DNA of 64,000 nt from UBA4459 sp963776205 (GCA_963776205.1 CAVZLR010000001.1:372001-436000); one strand, 5' to 3'. Positions 36,226 to 46,150 are shown, counted from the first letter of the stretch. Numbers and translations: made by a program. The notes: generated by a model from the letters alone, not told the origin.

Positions 36226-36770
36226 TAGCTGTTCCACTTAACAACTTTTTCAAAATTTTTCCTGACCTTTTTCCGTAGCTTATAATTGTCAGGTGTGTAG
36301 CCAAGGGTAATTAATAGAGGGATCGTATTGCTATCAGGGATATGCAGTATTTCTTTAATTGATTGCTCATCGAACCAGCCCAACATACAGGTTCCCAAAC
36401 CATCTTCTGCAGCCTGTAGGCAAAAATGTTCTGCAGCGATCCCGATATCGATCAATGGCCATTCTTTTTTCTTAACACGCCCGCCAAGTTCGGTAATAAT
36501 TTTAGGCTTTTCCATTACAATGGCAAGAATAACTGGTGCTTGAGGAACAAATTTATTAAACGTCTTTGCCGGGCCGAATGTTTTCCGAGCTACCTTATCC
36601 TTCAAGTCAGGATCATTAATAACGATAAATGTCCATGGTTGCGAATTACTTGCAGAAGGTGCTAAGCGGGCCGCTTCGAGGCATCGTTCCAACTTTTCTT
36701 TTTCAACCACTTTATTTATATATTTACGGTCGCTTTGACGCTTATAAATAAGTTCTAGAAATTTCATCAT
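36222..36770 (-). CDS. Nitroreductase family FMN protein
   Basis: A 182-residue flavin oxidoreductase. FMN-binding signature YKRQSDRKY near the N-terminus and ARLAPSASNSQPWTFIVI (about 34-51); later AAEDGLGTCMLGWFDEQSIKEIL and LITLGYTPDN. Such enzymes reduce nitro or quinone-like compounds with NAD(P)H; physiological substrate unknown. Its start codon overlaps the end of the lipoprotein gene upstream by 4 bases, suggesting coupling. Confidence 0.9.
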   Translation of the reverse strand: MMKFLELIYKRQSDRKYINKVVEKEKLERCLEAARLAPSASNSQPWTFIVINDPDLKDKVARKTFGPAKTFNKFVPQAPVILAIVMEKPKIITELGGRVKKKEWPLIDIGIAAEHFCLQAAEDGLGTCMLGWFDEQSIKEILHIPDSNTIPLLITLGYTPDNYKLRKKVRKNFEKVVKWNSY

Positions 36771-37222
36771 GGAGTTCTTTTCATTATAAATTCTATTTTC
36801 TTATTGCCATTGCTGTTGGTGGTGTAAGCAACTAAGCGGTCTTTATCAATTTCATAAATGATAATATTGGGGTAATCATGTTCATGATTTTCAAAAACCC
36901 AACTGTTTTTCTTGGCTTCAGTTAATTTAAAAAGGATAAACTGGTCGCTATCTCCTACTTTCGCTCCGTAAAATACATGGCCATCACGATAAAATATCTT
37001 CAGTTCCTCTTTAAAAACAGTGTCGTTATCCTGCAAACTATAACCCAGTCCCAATAACAGGGTATCGGATTTGATTTGCCAGAATTCGTTGAACAAAATG
37101 CTTTCAGAAGAAGCCCATTTACCATTCAACTGCTGCAAATCCTGCATGGTTTCTCTGGCAGCAGGCCTGTAACATGATGACAGCATGATTAAAACCATTC
37201 CGGCAATAAGTATTTTTTGCAT
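36767..37222 (-). CDS. Lipoprotein of the DUF6265-like group
   Basis: A 151-residue lipoprotein: MQKILIAGMVLIMLSSC with lipobox L-S-S-C at residue 17. The mature domain has LQQLNGKWASSESILFNEFWQIKSDTLLLGLGY and WVFENHEHDYPNIIIYEI, the pattern of small beta-barrel lipoproteins with a W-x-F-E-N-x-x-H-D-(F/Y)-P motif. No enzymatic activity is established. It sits between pgi (6 bases upstream) and the nitroreductase gene (4-base overlap), so the three probably form one transcript. Confidence 0.78.
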   Translation of the reverse strand: MQKILIAGMVLIMLSSCYRPAARETMQDLQQLNGKWASSESILFNEFWQIKSDTLLLGLGYSLQDNDTVFKEELKIFYRDGHVFYGAKVGDSDQFILFKLTEAKKNSWVFENHEHDYPNIIIYEIDKDRLVAYTTNSNGNKKIEFIMKRTP

Positions 37223-37228
37223 ATCCAG

Positions 37229-38575
37229 CTATTTAATCCGCTTTCTGATTTTTTCAGTTTCTTTTTCAAACCCTGGCTTGCCCAGCAAAGCGAACATATT
37301 CTTTTTATAGGCTTCCACTCCCGGTTGGTCAAAGGGGTTCACATCAAGGATATAGCCACTCAATGCACATGCCATTTCAAAGAAATACACCATCTCACCG
37401 AGTACTTCCTCATTCACTTTTGGGATAGTAATTCTTAAATTTGGCACACCTCCATCTATATGAGCAAGGGTAGTACCAATTTCAGCCTGATGATTTACCT
37501 CATGAATAGGCATGCCAGCAATATAATTGAGTTTATCTAAATTTTTTGCATCAGATGGCACCTTTATATGATGAGCTGGTTTTTCAACAGATATAACCGT
37601 TTCAAAAATATTTCTCAATCCCTCCTGTATGTACTGCCCCATCGAATGCAAATCGGTTGTAAAGCCAACACCTGCCGGGAAAACACCTTTGTTTTCTTTG
37701 CCTTCACTTTCACCATATAGTTGTTTCCACCATTCTGTAAAGTAGAACAATCGGGGTTCATAGTTCACCATGATCTCCGTTGTTTTCCCGGAATTATAGA
37801 GTACATTCCTTACAGCTGCATAGGCAGAAACCGGGTTTTTAGCAATCGAATAATTCGACTCAATCGCCGATTTCATTTGTTGAGCACCCTTTAACAGATT
37901 CCTTATATTATAACCTGCAACAGCTATGGGCAACAGTCCAACAGGAGTTAAAACGGAATACCTTCCCCCCACATCATCAGGCACAATAAAAGTCTCATAG
38001 CCCTCTTCATTTGCCAATTGTTTGAGGGCTCCTTTAGCTTTATCTGTAATCGCAACAATCCGTTTCCTTGCTTCAGCTACTCCATATTTCTGTTCAAGAT
38101 GGTTTTTTAAAATCCTGAAAGCAACAGCCGGTTCAGTAGTTGTTCCTGATTTGGAGATTACTGTCATCGAATAATCTTTCTGGTCGAGAATCTCCAACAG
38201 ATCATACATATAATCTTCGCTGATGTTTTGTCCCGCATAAATCACCACCGGATCATCTCCACCCTGCTTCACTTGTGAGAAATGATGGTTCAGTGCATCA
38301 ATGATGGCTCGTGCGCCCAAATAGGAACCACCAATACCAATCACCACAAACACTTCGGATTTTTGTCTCAATTCCAGAGTTAGTTTTTCCAATTTCTGCA
38401 ATAAATCTTCAGATGTGCTATCGGGTAGATCAATCCATCCCAGGAAATCGTTTCCTCTTCCTGTTTTATTGAACAATGCTTCTAAATGCTTATTAATTTG
38501 AGGTTGATAAGCTTTGATACTGGCTTCTGAAACAAAGCTTAATGCATTTTTATAATCAAATTTTAAGTGGGTCAT
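37229..38575 (-). CDS. pgi: Glucose-6-phosphate isomerase
   Basis: A 448-residue enzyme interconverting glucose-6-P and fructose-6-P. Sugar phosphate-binding segments VVIGIGGSYLGARAIIDAL and TVISKSGTTTEPAVAFRIL; active-site regions VGGRYSVLTPVGLLPIAVAG and GSGxx-type EGLRNIFET; C-terminal LDVNPFDQPGVEAYKKNMF. It is the short (about 450-residue) Bacillus-type form. First gene of the pgi-lipoprotein-nitroreductase run. Confidence 0.97.
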   Translation of the reverse strand: MTHLKFDYKNALSFVSEASIKAYQPQINKHLEALFNKTGRGNDFLGWIDLPDSTSEDLLQKLEKLTLELRQKSEVFVVIGIGGSYLGARAIIDALNHHFSQVKQGGDDPVVIYAGQNISEDYMYDLLEILDQKDYSMTVISKSGTTTEPAVAFRILKNHLEQKYGVAEARKRIVAITDKAKGALKQLANEEGYETFIVPDDVGGRYSVLTPVGLLPIAVAGYNIRNLLKGAQQMKSAIESNYSIAKNPVSAYAAVRNVLYNSGKTTEIMVNYEPRLFYFTEWWKQLYGESEGKENKGVFPAGVGFTTDLHSMGQYIQEGLRNIFETVISVEKPAHHIKVPSDAKNLDKLNYIAGMPIHEVNHQAEIGTTLAHIDGGVPNLRITIPKVNEEVLGEMVYFFEMACALSGYILDVNPFDQPGVEAYKKNMFALLGKPGFEKETEKIRKRIK

Positions 38576-38702
38576 ATGCTACTATTTAATGGGTGGTGAA
38601 AATACGAAATAATGAAATGTTTCATAAAAAGGACCGGTTCATTTATAAAGTTTGAATAAAATACCTAAAACACCTATCTTTATAGGGATCAAATTTAAAC
38701 AC

Positions 38703-39227
38703 ATGGCACAGAAAGAAATCAAACTATTGCAGCTGCAAATCGACAAATTATATGAAGAGGATTTTGAATTGCAACCGTGGAAAAATTATACCATCATCTT
38801 ACTTGAAAGAATATTCGGACCTGAAAATGAAAAAATAAAGATGATCCGAAAAGTGGAATTCGAATTCAGTTCATGGTCATTGAGAGATGCTTCAGGTAAT
38901 GAGTCGTATGAAGAAGGTAGCAAAAAATTAGCCCGTGAGGTATTGCAGGCAGCCATAGATGAGTTAAAAGCTTTCGGGCTTCCTGATCTTTCAAAAAATA
39001 TCCATTCAGAACAGGCCATTTCAGATATTTTAAGCTGTTTACTGGATGAGTTAAAAGGTTCGCAGGTTAAAGAGCTCAAGTCTATTTTGACTTCCAAAGA
39101 AAACGTGGATGAAAAGAAAAGAAAGATAAAGGATATATTGCAAAACCTTGGCGAATATGGTGCTTATGATGTAATTACAAACATGCTGACCAAGCCGGAG
39201 ACAAAAACTATAATCCTGAAAATGTAA
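38703..39227 (+). CDS. Hypothetical helical protein (174 aa)
   Basis: Starts at ATG 38703 (MAQKEIKLLQLQIDKLYEEDFELQPWKNYTIILLERIFG); an earlier in-frame start at 38652 is possible but that extension is basic and lacks the helical pattern. Almost wholly alpha-helical with charged repeats, no signal or membrane segment and a single Cys. Segments: FEFSSWSLRDASG, GSKKLAREVLQAAIDELKAFG, KIKDILQNLGEYGAYDVI. Family not recognised. Sits alone between pgi (divergent) and ileS. Confidence 0.7.
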   Translation: MAQKEIKLLQLQIDKLYEEDFELQPWKNYTIILLERIFGPENEKIKMIRKVEFEFSSWSLRDASGNESYEEGSKKLAREVLQAAIDELKAFGLPDLSKNIHSEQAISDILSCLLDELKGSQVKELKSILTSKENVDEKKRKIKDILQNLGEYGAYDVITNMLTKPETKTIILKM

Positions 39228-39347
39228 GATATTCGTTTCACAGATTATTAAGCTTCTATATTTATTTTAAAGATAGTTTTTCTGCATTAAAACAATTGCA
39301 CGCAGATATTTAGCTCATTCCTGATTCATCAAGTGCGGCAATTTTCT

Positions 39348-39355
39348 TAGATTTG
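39348..39355 (+). promoter_or_regulatory. -7 box candidate for ileS
   Basis: TAGATTTG, an exact TAnnTTTG match, lies 43 bases upstream of the ileS ATG. There is no obvious -33 TTG. Confidence 0.35.
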
Positions 39356-39398
39356 CACCCACTTTTTCATTAACCATCCATTAAGGCGTTTAAATAGA

Positions 39399-42300
39399 AT
39401 GAAGTACAAAGAATACAAACAGTTGAATTTAACAAAAATTGCCAACGAAGTCAGGGCATTTTGGGAAGAAAATGACATTTTCAAAAAGAGCCTGGATATT
39501 CGTAAGGGAAATCAACCATTTGTATTTTACGAGGGGCCACCATCAGCAAATGGTGTACCGGGCATACATCATGTGATGGCCCGCACTATTAAAGATCTTT
39601 TTTGTCGTTACCAGACATTGAAAGGAAAATACGTCGAACGCAAAGCCGGTTGGGACACACATGGACTGCCAGTAGAGATCAGCGTTGAAAAAACCCTGGG
39701 AATTACCAAAGAAGATATCGGTATAAAAATAAGTGTTGAAGAGTATAATAATGCTTGTCGGAAAGAAGTATTGAAGTACAAGGATCTATGGGATGACCTA
39801 ACTGAAAAGATCGGTTACTGGGTTGATCTCGACCATCCTTACATCACTTTCGACAATAAATATATTGAAACAGTCTGGTATCTGTTGCAGCAACTTTACG
39901 AAAAAGGATTGCTCTATAAAGGCTATACCATTCAACCTTATTCACCTGCTGCTGGAACCGGATTAAGCACACATGAGCTTAACCAACCTGGATGTTACCG
40001 TGATGTTTCGGATACAACTGTAGTGGCACAATTTAAAGTTATTAAAGAAAAAGCTGCAGAGCCATTATTTGAAGATGTGGATGGTGACCTGTATATGCTG
40101 GCCTGGACAACAACACCGTGGACGCTTCCCTCAAATACAGCACTAGCAGTAGGAGATAAAATTGATTATGTAAAAGTAAAAACTTATAACTCATATACAG
40201 GTAACCCTATTACTGTAATTCTGGCCAAGGAAAGACTGAATGCATATTTCCCTGAAAAAGACAAGGATTTGAATATTGAAGATTACAAACCTGGGGATAA
40301 ACATATTCCTTTTAAAGTCATAGGCGAGCATAAAGGATTTGAGCTTACAGGCACCTGTTTTGAGCAATTGTTTCCATGGATAAAGCCGATTGGTAAAGCA
40401 TTTGAAATCATTCCCGGTGATTTTGTAACCACCGAAGATGGTACTGGAATTGTTCACATCGCTCCTACTTTTGGTGCGGATGATGACCGTGTTGCCAAAG
40501 CTATGGGTATTGCGCCGCTTGTATTGATTGACAAAACAGGTGAACGTCGTCCAATGGTTGACCTGAAAGGACGCTTTTTCAATTTAGATGAACTGGATGA
40601 AGCTTTTGTTACCGACTACGTGCATATTAAAAACTACTCAGCTTTTGCGGGTCGTTATGTAAAGAATGACTACGATATACATTTCGAAGAAGGGGGCCCG
40701 GTTCTTGACATTGACCTGGCTGTAGAACTCAAAAAGCACAACAAGGCATTCCGCATTGAAAAACATGTGCATAACTATCCGCATTGTTGGAGAACAGACA
40801 AACCCATATTGTATTATCCGCTTGACAGCTGGTTTATCAAAACCACAGCGCTGAAGGATAAAATGATCGAGCTGAATAAAACCATCAACTGGAAACCTGT
40901 GGCCACCGGCGAAGGTAGGTTTGGTAACTGGCTCGAAAACCTGGTTGACTGGAATCTTTCTCGCTCGCGTTTCTGGGGTGTTCCATTGCCTATCTGGACC
41001 AGTGAAGACAAAACCGAACAAATTGCCATTGGTTCAGCAGCACAGTTAAAGTCAGAAGTTGAAAAGGCTGTAGCTGCCGGCGTTATGGATCATAACCCGA
41101 TGGCAAATTTCAAACCAGACGATCAGAGCACAAAGAATTATGAGACTTTTGATTTCCACAGGCCTTATGTTGACAATATTGTGTTGATTTCGGAAAGTGG
41201 CAAGAAAATGTACCGTGAACCCGGATTGATAGATGTTTGGTTCGATTCAGGTGCCATGCCATATGCACAGTTTCATTATCCTTTTGAACATGTTGACGAG
41301 TTTGAGCATACGTTCCCGGCGGACTTTATCGCTGAAGGTGTGGATCAAACAAGAGGTTGGTTCTTTACATTACATGCTATAGCCACCATGCTGTTTGACT
41401 CCGTAGCATTTAAAACAGTAGTATCTAACGGTCTGGTGCTTGACAAGGCAGGTAATAAAATGTCGAAACGCCTCGGTAATGCTGTCGATCCATTTGAAAC
41501 TATCGAAAAGTATGGCCCTGATGCCACAAGATGGTATATGATCACCAACTCGCAACCGTGGGATAATCTTCGTTTTGATGTAGAAGGAATTGATGAAGTC
41601 CGCAGAAAATTCCTCGGAACTTTTTATAATACCTACGCATTCTTTGCACTTTACGCTAATATTGATGGTTTCGTTTATAAAGAGGATGAAATTCCGGTTG
41701 AAGAAAGGACAGAGCTCGACCGCTGGATATTGTCAGAGTTAAATACGCTCATAAAGACTGTTGACGATGCTTATGATAATTATGAACCGACAAAAGCAGG
41801 AAGGGCCATCCAGTATTTTGTAAATGAGCACTTAAGCAATTGGTACGTTCGTTTATCCCGACGCAGGTTCTGGAAGGGTTCTTATACAAAAGACAAAATT
41901 GAGGCATATCAAACACTGTATCGTTGCCTTGAAGTGATCGCACAATTGGCATCTCCAATCGCGCCTTTTTTTACAGAGAAAGTATTCAAAGATTTAAATA
42001 ATATAACTAAACGGTTTAATGTGCCGTCAATTCACCTGACAGATTTCCCGATTGCAGATGATCAACTGATTGACAAAGACCTCGAGGAAAGAATGGAGCT
42101 GGCACAACAAATATCGTCCATGGTATTGTCGTTACGTAAAAAGAATAATCTCAGGGTAAGGCAACCATTGAATAAAATCATGATACCTGTTTTAAACAAT
42201 CATTTTAAAGATGTTGTCAGAGCTGTTGAAACTTTAATTCTTTCAGAAGTAAATGTTAAAGAGATAGAATATATCACTGAAGATTCGAATGTGCTTGTTA

Positions 42301-42830
42301 AGAAAATCAAACCTAATTTTAAAAGTCTGGGGCCAAAATACGGCAAGCTGATGAAGCAAATATCTGCTCAAATTCAGCAGTTTGGTCAGGATGACATTAA
42401 AAAACTTGAGGAATCAGGTGAAATGAAATTCGTGATTGATCAGGAAGAAGTAATTATAAACCTTGAAGATGTTGAAATTAGTACCGAAGACATCCCTGGG
42501 TGGAGTGTTACCACACAGGATCACCTTACTGTAGCTTTAGATATGACAATGACACCTGAACTCGAAAATGAAGGACTTGCACGGGAATTGGTAAACCGGA
42601 TTCAGAATTTAAGAAAAGACAAAGGGCTGGAGGTAACAGACAGAATATCACTAATTGTTGAAAAAACTAGCGAAACCAGTGAATCTTTTGAAAGTTTCAA
42701 AGACTATATCTGTTCTGAAACGTTGGCACAAATGGAGTTAGTTGATGGTATTGAAAATAATGGCTCTGAAGAAGTTGAACTGGTGGACGGCATTAGTGTT
42801 AGGCTGATGCTAAAGAAAAATGATACATAA
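39399..42830 (+). CDS. ileS: Isoleucine--tRNA ligase (long, eukaryote-like type)
   Basis: A 1143-residue class I synthetase. HIGH-type motif G55-I-H-H58 within PPSANGVPGIHHVMARTIKD, and KMSK(R) at 687-691 (AGNKMSKRLGN). Between them is a CP1 editing domain with AWTTTPWTLPSNTALAVG and EDGTGIVHIAPTFGADD. C-terminal anticodon-binding domain follows WFVR-type NEHLSNWYVRLSRRRFW. The length and sequence style match the type found in eukaryotes and many Bacteroidota, which in other species is associated with mupirocin insensitivity; that trait is not tested here. Followed 85 bases on by the DksA-like gene. Confidence 0.97.
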   Translation: MKYKEYKQLNLTKIANEVRAFWEENDIFKKSLDIRKGNQPFVFYEGPPSANGVPGIHHVMARTIKDLFCRYQTLKGKYVERKAGWDTHGLPVEISVEKTLGITKEDIGIKISVEEYNNACRKEVLKYKDLWDDLTEKIGYWVDLDHPYITFDNKYIETVWYLLQQLYEKGLLYKGYTIQPYSPAAGTGLSTHELNQPGCYRDVSDTTVVAQFKVIKEKAAEPLFEDVDGDLYMLAWTTTPWTLPSNTALAVGDKIDYVKVKTYNSYTGNPITVILAKERLNAYFPEKDKDLNIEDYKPGDKHIPFKVIGEHKGFELTGTCFEQLFPWIKPIGKAFEIIPGDFVTTEDGTGIVHIAPTFGADDDRVAKAMGIAPLVLIDKTGERRPMVDLKGRFFNLDELDEAFVTDYVHIKNYSAFAGRYVKNDYDIHFEEGGPVLDIDLAVELKKHNKAFRIEKHVHNYPHCWRTDKPILYYPLDSWFIKTTALKDKMIELNKTINWKPVATGEGRFGNWLENLVDWNLSRSRFWGVPLPIWTSEDKTEQIAIGSAAQLKSEVEKAVAAGVMDHNPMANFKPDDQSTKNYETFDFHRPYVDNIVLISESGKKMYREPGLIDVWFDSGAMPYAQFHYPFEHVDEFEHTFPADFIAEGVDQTRGWFFTLHAIATMLFDSVAFKTVVSNGLVLDKAGNKMSKRLGNAVDPFETIEKYGPDATRWYMITNSQPWDNLRFDVEGIDEVRRKFLGTFYNTYAFFALYANIDGFVYKEDEIPVEERTELDRWILSELNTLIKTVDDAYDNYEPTKAGRAIQYFVNEHLSNWYVRLSRRRFWKGSYTKDKIEAYQTLYRCLEVIAQLASPIAPFFTEKVFKDLNNITKRFNVPSIHLTDFPIADDQLIDKDLEERMELAQQISSMVLSLRKKNNLRVRQPLNKIMIPVLNNHFKDVVRAVETLILSEVNVKEIEYITEDSNVLVKKIKPNFKSLGPKYGKLMKQISAQIQQFGQDDIKKLEESGEMKFVIDQEEVIINLEDVEISTEDIPGWSVTTQDHLTVALDMTMTPELENEGLARELVNRIQNLRKDKGLEVTDRISLIVEKTSETSESFESFKDYICSETLAQMELVDGIENNGSEEVELVDGISVRLMLKKNDT

Positions 42831-42915
42831 AAAGAGTAAAAAGACAATATTATTATAAAAATCTGTTGTATATTTAAACAATCAATTATACATCCGTAAT
42901 TTAAAATAAGAGGCT

Positions 42916-43329
42916 ATGAACGAAAATAAAACTGAATCCAAGAAGACGAGATACACGGATGAAGAACTTGAAGAATTCAAGCAGATCATTCTTGATAAAT
43001 TGTCTAAAGCAAGAGAAGACCTCAAATTGTTAACAGAGGCATACACCAACAATAGTGAAAACGATACCAATGATACTTCACCAACATTTAAGGTGCTGGA
43101 AGAAGGTCAACAGGTACTCTCGAAAGAAGAAAACAGTCGAATGGCAGCTCGTCAAACACGCTTTATCAATAACCTGGAGAATGCCCTTTTACGTATTCAA
43201 AATAAATCATACGGTATATGCCGGGTAACCGGAAAACTGATTGCTAAAGAGCGACTAAAAGCTGTCCCTCATGCAACACTAAGTATTGATGCAAAATTAG
43301 CTCAGTCGAAACCTGAGATCATGAACTAA
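42916..43329 (+). CDS. DksA/TraR-like protein without the zinc-finger cysteines
   Basis: A 137-residue protein with a coiled coil (about 10-55, EELEEFKQIILDKLSKAREDLKLL) and a C-terminal DksA/TraR-type segment YGICRVTGKLIAKERLKAVPHATLSID. The family normally has four zinc Cys in CxxCG...CxxC; only one Cys remains (YGICRVTG). This degenerate form is the standard one in Bacteroidota. DksA relatives modulate RNA polymerase with ppGpp; whether this form does is unknown. Between ileS and lspA, 19 bases before the latter. Confidence 0.88.
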   Translation: MNENKTESKKTRYTDEELEEFKQIILDKLSKAREDLKLLTEAYTNNSENDTNDTSPTFKVLEEGQQVLSKEENSRMAARQTRFINNLENALLRIQNKSYGICRVTGKLIAKERLKAVPHATLSIDAKLAQSKPEIMN

Positions 43330-43348
43330 TCTTCTAAATAACCATTCT

Positions 43349-43963
43349 TTGAAGAAAGCACTTATAATTATTTTGCTGATCTTGTTTTTTGATCAGGCTG
43401 CTAAGATTTACATTAAACTTACAATGACCCTGGGAGAAGAAATTCCGATGTTTGGTGATTGGTTTAAGCTTTATTTTACTGAGAATTATGGAATGGCCTT
43501 TGGGATGGAATTCGGGGGCGAATGGGGCAAACTTTCGCTGAGCATTTTCCGAATTCTGGCCATAATTGCGATTGGGGTTTACTTGTATATGCTTACACGA
43601 AAAAATAAGCACAGCGGGTTGATCATTAGTATTTCTATGATACTGGCAGGCGCCATTGGCAATATCATCGACAGTGCATTATATGGAATGCTGTTTACCC
43701 AAAGCAGCTACCATACAATTGCAGAATTTGCTGCTGCAGGAGAAGGATATGCAGGCTTTTTGCACGGCCGGGTGGTTGATATGCTCTATTTCCCAGTAAT
43801 TAGTATTGCCAAAGCAGATTTACCGTCGTGGTTGCCTGATTTCATTTTTGGTTACGACAACCGATTTATATTCTTCCGACCCATTTTCAATATCGCCGAC
43901 TCTTCAATAACTATAGGTGTATTTTGGCTCATATTGTTTGAGCGGAAGCATTTGTCGGCATAA
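43349..43963 (+). CDS. lspA: Lipoprotein signal peptidase
   Basis: A 204-residue inner membrane aspartyl protease that removes signal peptides from prolipoproteins. Four hydrophobic segments, D15-Q near the N-terminus, and catalytic Asp D108 (GAIGNIIDSALYG) and D144 (GRVVDMLYFPV). The loop between the two catalytic regions is extended, as usual in Bacteroidota. The start codon is TTG at 43349: it gives the normal N-terminus MKKALIIILLILFFDQ, and no ATG fits before the first helix. It would process the several lipoproteins in this window. Confidence 0.93.
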   Translation: MKKALIIILLILFFDQAAKIYIKLTMTLGEEIPMFGDWFKLYFTENYGMAFGMEFGGEWGKLSLSIFRILAIIAIGVYLYMLTRKNKHSGLIISISMILAGAIGNIIDSALYGMLFTQSSYHTIAEFAAAGEGYAGFLHGRVVDMLYFPVISIAKADLPSWLPDFIFGYDNRFIFFRPIFNIADSSITIGVFWLILFERKHLSA

Positions 43964-43987
43964 AAAAATAAGCTCTTAAAAAAAACA

Positions 43988-44023
43988 AAAACCGCAGTGT
44001 CAAATTTGACACTGCGGTTTTTT
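43988..44023. terminator. Bidirectional terminator, 36-bp perfect palindrome
   Basis: Bases 43988-44023 read the same on both strands: an 18-bp stem around CAAATTTG, with flanking A tract on the left and T tract on the right. It lies between the converging lspA and acyl-CoA carboxylase genes and suits termination of both. Confidence 0.9.
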
Positions 44024-44044
44024 AATTGTTGGTTATTCTTTTAA

Positions 44045-45583
44045 TTACAAAGGAATATTCCCGTGTTTTTTAGGTGGATTACTGGCTGACTTATTTTGTG
44101 TCATTTCTAATGCCTGAACCAATTTTTTTCGTGTGTTACTAGGGAAAATTATTTCATCAATATAACCCAATTCAGCTGCTTTATAAGGACTGGCAAAATT
44201 CTCGCGGTATTCTTCTACGGCTTTTTGACGTTCTTCATCTGAATTGATCTTATTCCGGTAAATGATATTTACCGCACCTTCAGGTCCCATTACTGCTATC
44301 TCTGCAGTTGGATAGGCCATATTATAATCGGCACCAATATGTTTGCTCGACATCACATCATAAGCTCCACCGTAAGCCTTACGGGTTATAATTGTAATCT
44401 TTGGAACGGTAGCTTCAGCAAAGGCATATAATAATTTTGCTCCGTGTTTAATAATTCCACCAAATTCCTGGGCTGTTCCGGGTAAAAATCCCGGTACATC
44501 TTCAAATGTGATCAAAGGAATGTTAAAGGCATCGCAAAATCGAACAAAACGAGCTGCTTTTATTGAACTGTTAATATCCAGCACTCCAGCCAGCACTGCA
44601 GGTTGATTGGCAACTATGCCAACAGGTTTGCCCGCAATACGCGCAAATCCTACAATAATATTCTTTGCATAGTGTGGTTGTACTTCGAGAAAATGATTGT
44701 TGTCGATTACAGGCATGATAATATCCATCATGTCGTATGGTTTGTTGGGGTCAGGGGGAATTACTTCGTCCAGTTTGGGCTCTTCCCGACATAGATCATC
44801 CGTGCAAACTTTTACAGGTGGATCTTCCATGTTGTTTGATGGCAGAAAGCTCATCAACTCACGAATCATGATCATGGCCTGATCATCATCTTCAGCCGTA
44901 AAATGGGCAACACCACTTTTCTGGTTGTGAGTCATAGCTCCACCCAATTCTTCCATGCTTACTTCTTCGTTGGTAACCGTTTTTATCACATCCGGTCCGG
45001 TCACAAACATATATGAAGTTTCTTTCACCATCATAATAAAATCAGTGATTGCTGGTGAATAAACAGCGCCACCAGCGCAGGGGCCAAGAATAGCTGAGAT
45101 CTGCGGAATAACTCCTGAACTTTTTACATTGCGATAAAAAATATCTGCATATCCTGCCAGGCTTTCAACGCCTTCCTGAATGCGTGCTCCTCCTGAATCA
45201 TTAAGTCCTATGACGGGGGCTCCCATTTTCATGGCCATATCCATAATCTTTACGATTTTATCTGCATTAGCCCTGCTTAAAGAACCGCCAAAAACAGTAA
45301 AATCCTGTGCAAAAACAAACATCAGCCGACCATCTATCTTCCCATAACCCGATACCACGCCATCACCAAGAACTTTGTTTTTATCCATTCCGAAATCCGT
45401 CGCCCTGTGGGTAACAAATTCATCTATCTCAACGAAAGTTCCCGGATCCAATAATTCATTGATACGTTCACGGGCCGTTTTTCTTCCTGCTTTATGCTGT
45501 CTTTCAATACGCTCTTTTCCGCCACCTAACTCCGCTTGTCTGCGTTTTTCTTCCAGTAGTTCAATTTTTGATTGTAACGACAT
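44045..45583 (-). CDS. Acyl-CoA (propionyl/methylmalonyl-type) carboxylase, carboxyltransferase subunit
   Basis: A 512-residue carboxyltransferase that moves CO2 from biotin to an acyl-CoA, probably propionyl-CoA. The two crotonase-like halves are visible: N-terminal VFAQDFTVFGGSLSRANADKIVKIMDMA, PVIGLNDSGGARIQEGVESLAGYADIF and GPCAGGAVYSPAITDFIMM; C-terminal FEDVPGFLPGTAQEFGGIIKHGAKLLYA and KAYGGAYDVMSSKHIGADYNMAYPTAEIAVMGPEGAV. Substrate choice between acetyl- and propionyl-CoA cannot be settled by eye. Third gene of the accC-biotin carrier-pccB operon. Confidence 0.93.
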   Translation of the reverse strand: MSLQSKIELLEEKRRQAELGGGKERIERQHKAGRKTARERINELLDPGTFVEIDEFVTHRATDFGMDKNKVLGDGVVSGYGKIDGRLMFVFAQDFTVFGGSLSRANADKIVKIMDMAMKMGAPVIGLNDSGGARIQEGVESLAGYADIFYRNVKSSGVIPQISAILGPCAGGAVYSPAITDFIMMVKETSYMFVTGPDVIKTVTNEEVSMEELGGAMTHNQKSGVAHFTAEDDDQAMIMIRELMSFLPSNNMEDPPVKVCTDDLCREEPKLDEVIPPDPNKPYDMMDIIMPVIDNNHFLEVQPHYAKNIIVGFARIAGKPVGIVANQPAVLAGVLDINSSIKAARFVRFCDAFNIPLITFEDVPGFLPGTAQEFGGIIKHGAKLLYAFAEATVPKITIITRKAYGGAYDVMSSKHIGADYNMAYPTAEIAVMGPEGAVNIIYRNKINSDEERQKAVEEYRENFASPYKAAELGYIDEIIFPSNTRKKLVQALEMTQNKSASNPPKKHGNIPL

Positions 45584-45594
45584 GTTATATATTT

Positions 45595-46113
45595 TTAATT
45601 GTTTTCAATATCTTCTAATAATACAAGGTGTTGATGTCCTTCAATGGTATCACCTTCCTTAACAAGTATTTTCTTAATAATTTTATCGGTGTTCACCTTA
45701 TATTCGCTTTCCATTTTCATTGCAGAAACGATAATTACAGTATCGCCACCTTTTACCACATCGCCCTCATTAACAAGTATTTTCACTACTTTTCCCGGCA
45801 TAGGTGTTGAAATGAATGCTGCATCATCATCTTCTGCACTTTTTCTACTGTTTACATACCTTGTTTCTGCATCTATTATTTCAACATCATAAGAATTATA
45901 TAAAGTATTAACGTTGTACTTTTTGTTTTCGGTTTGAATGAGTTCTACGTTGAATGAAATACCATCTTGTAATATTGAATAGACTCCTTTTTCAACTTCA
46001 ATTATATCCAGATCATATACGCGGTCGTCAACTGCAATTCTTACAAAATTCTTTTTTCGTTCAAGTAATTCAATTTTATACTGTTCGTTATTAAGTTTAA
46101 TATCGTATAACAT
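45595..46113 (-). CDS. Biotin carboxyl carrier protein of the acyl-CoA carboxylase
   Basis: Start ATG at 46113 gives 172 residues (MLYDIKLNNEQYKIELLERK); an in-frame extension to 46260 overlaps the accC gene and lacks conservation in style. The biotin attachment lysine is K133 in S-A-M-K-M-E within the C-terminal lipoyl/biotinyl domain (FISTPMPGKVVKILVNEGDVVKGGDTVIIVSAMKMESEY). It carries carboxybiotin between the carboxylase and transferase subunits. Lies 37 bases downstream of accC and 11 upstream of the transferase gene. Confidence 0.92.
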   Translation of the reverse strand: MLYDIKLNNEQYKIELLERKKNFVRIAVDDRVYDLDIIEVEKGVYSILQDGISFNVELIQTENKKYNVNTLYNSYDVEIIDAETRYVNSRKSAEDDDAAFISTPMPGKVVKILVNEGDVVKGGDTVIIVSAMKMESEYKVNTDKIIKKILVKEGDTIEGHQHLVLLEDIENN

Positions 46114-46150
46114 AATTATAATATTATTATCTGAGTATGAGTTAAATGTA

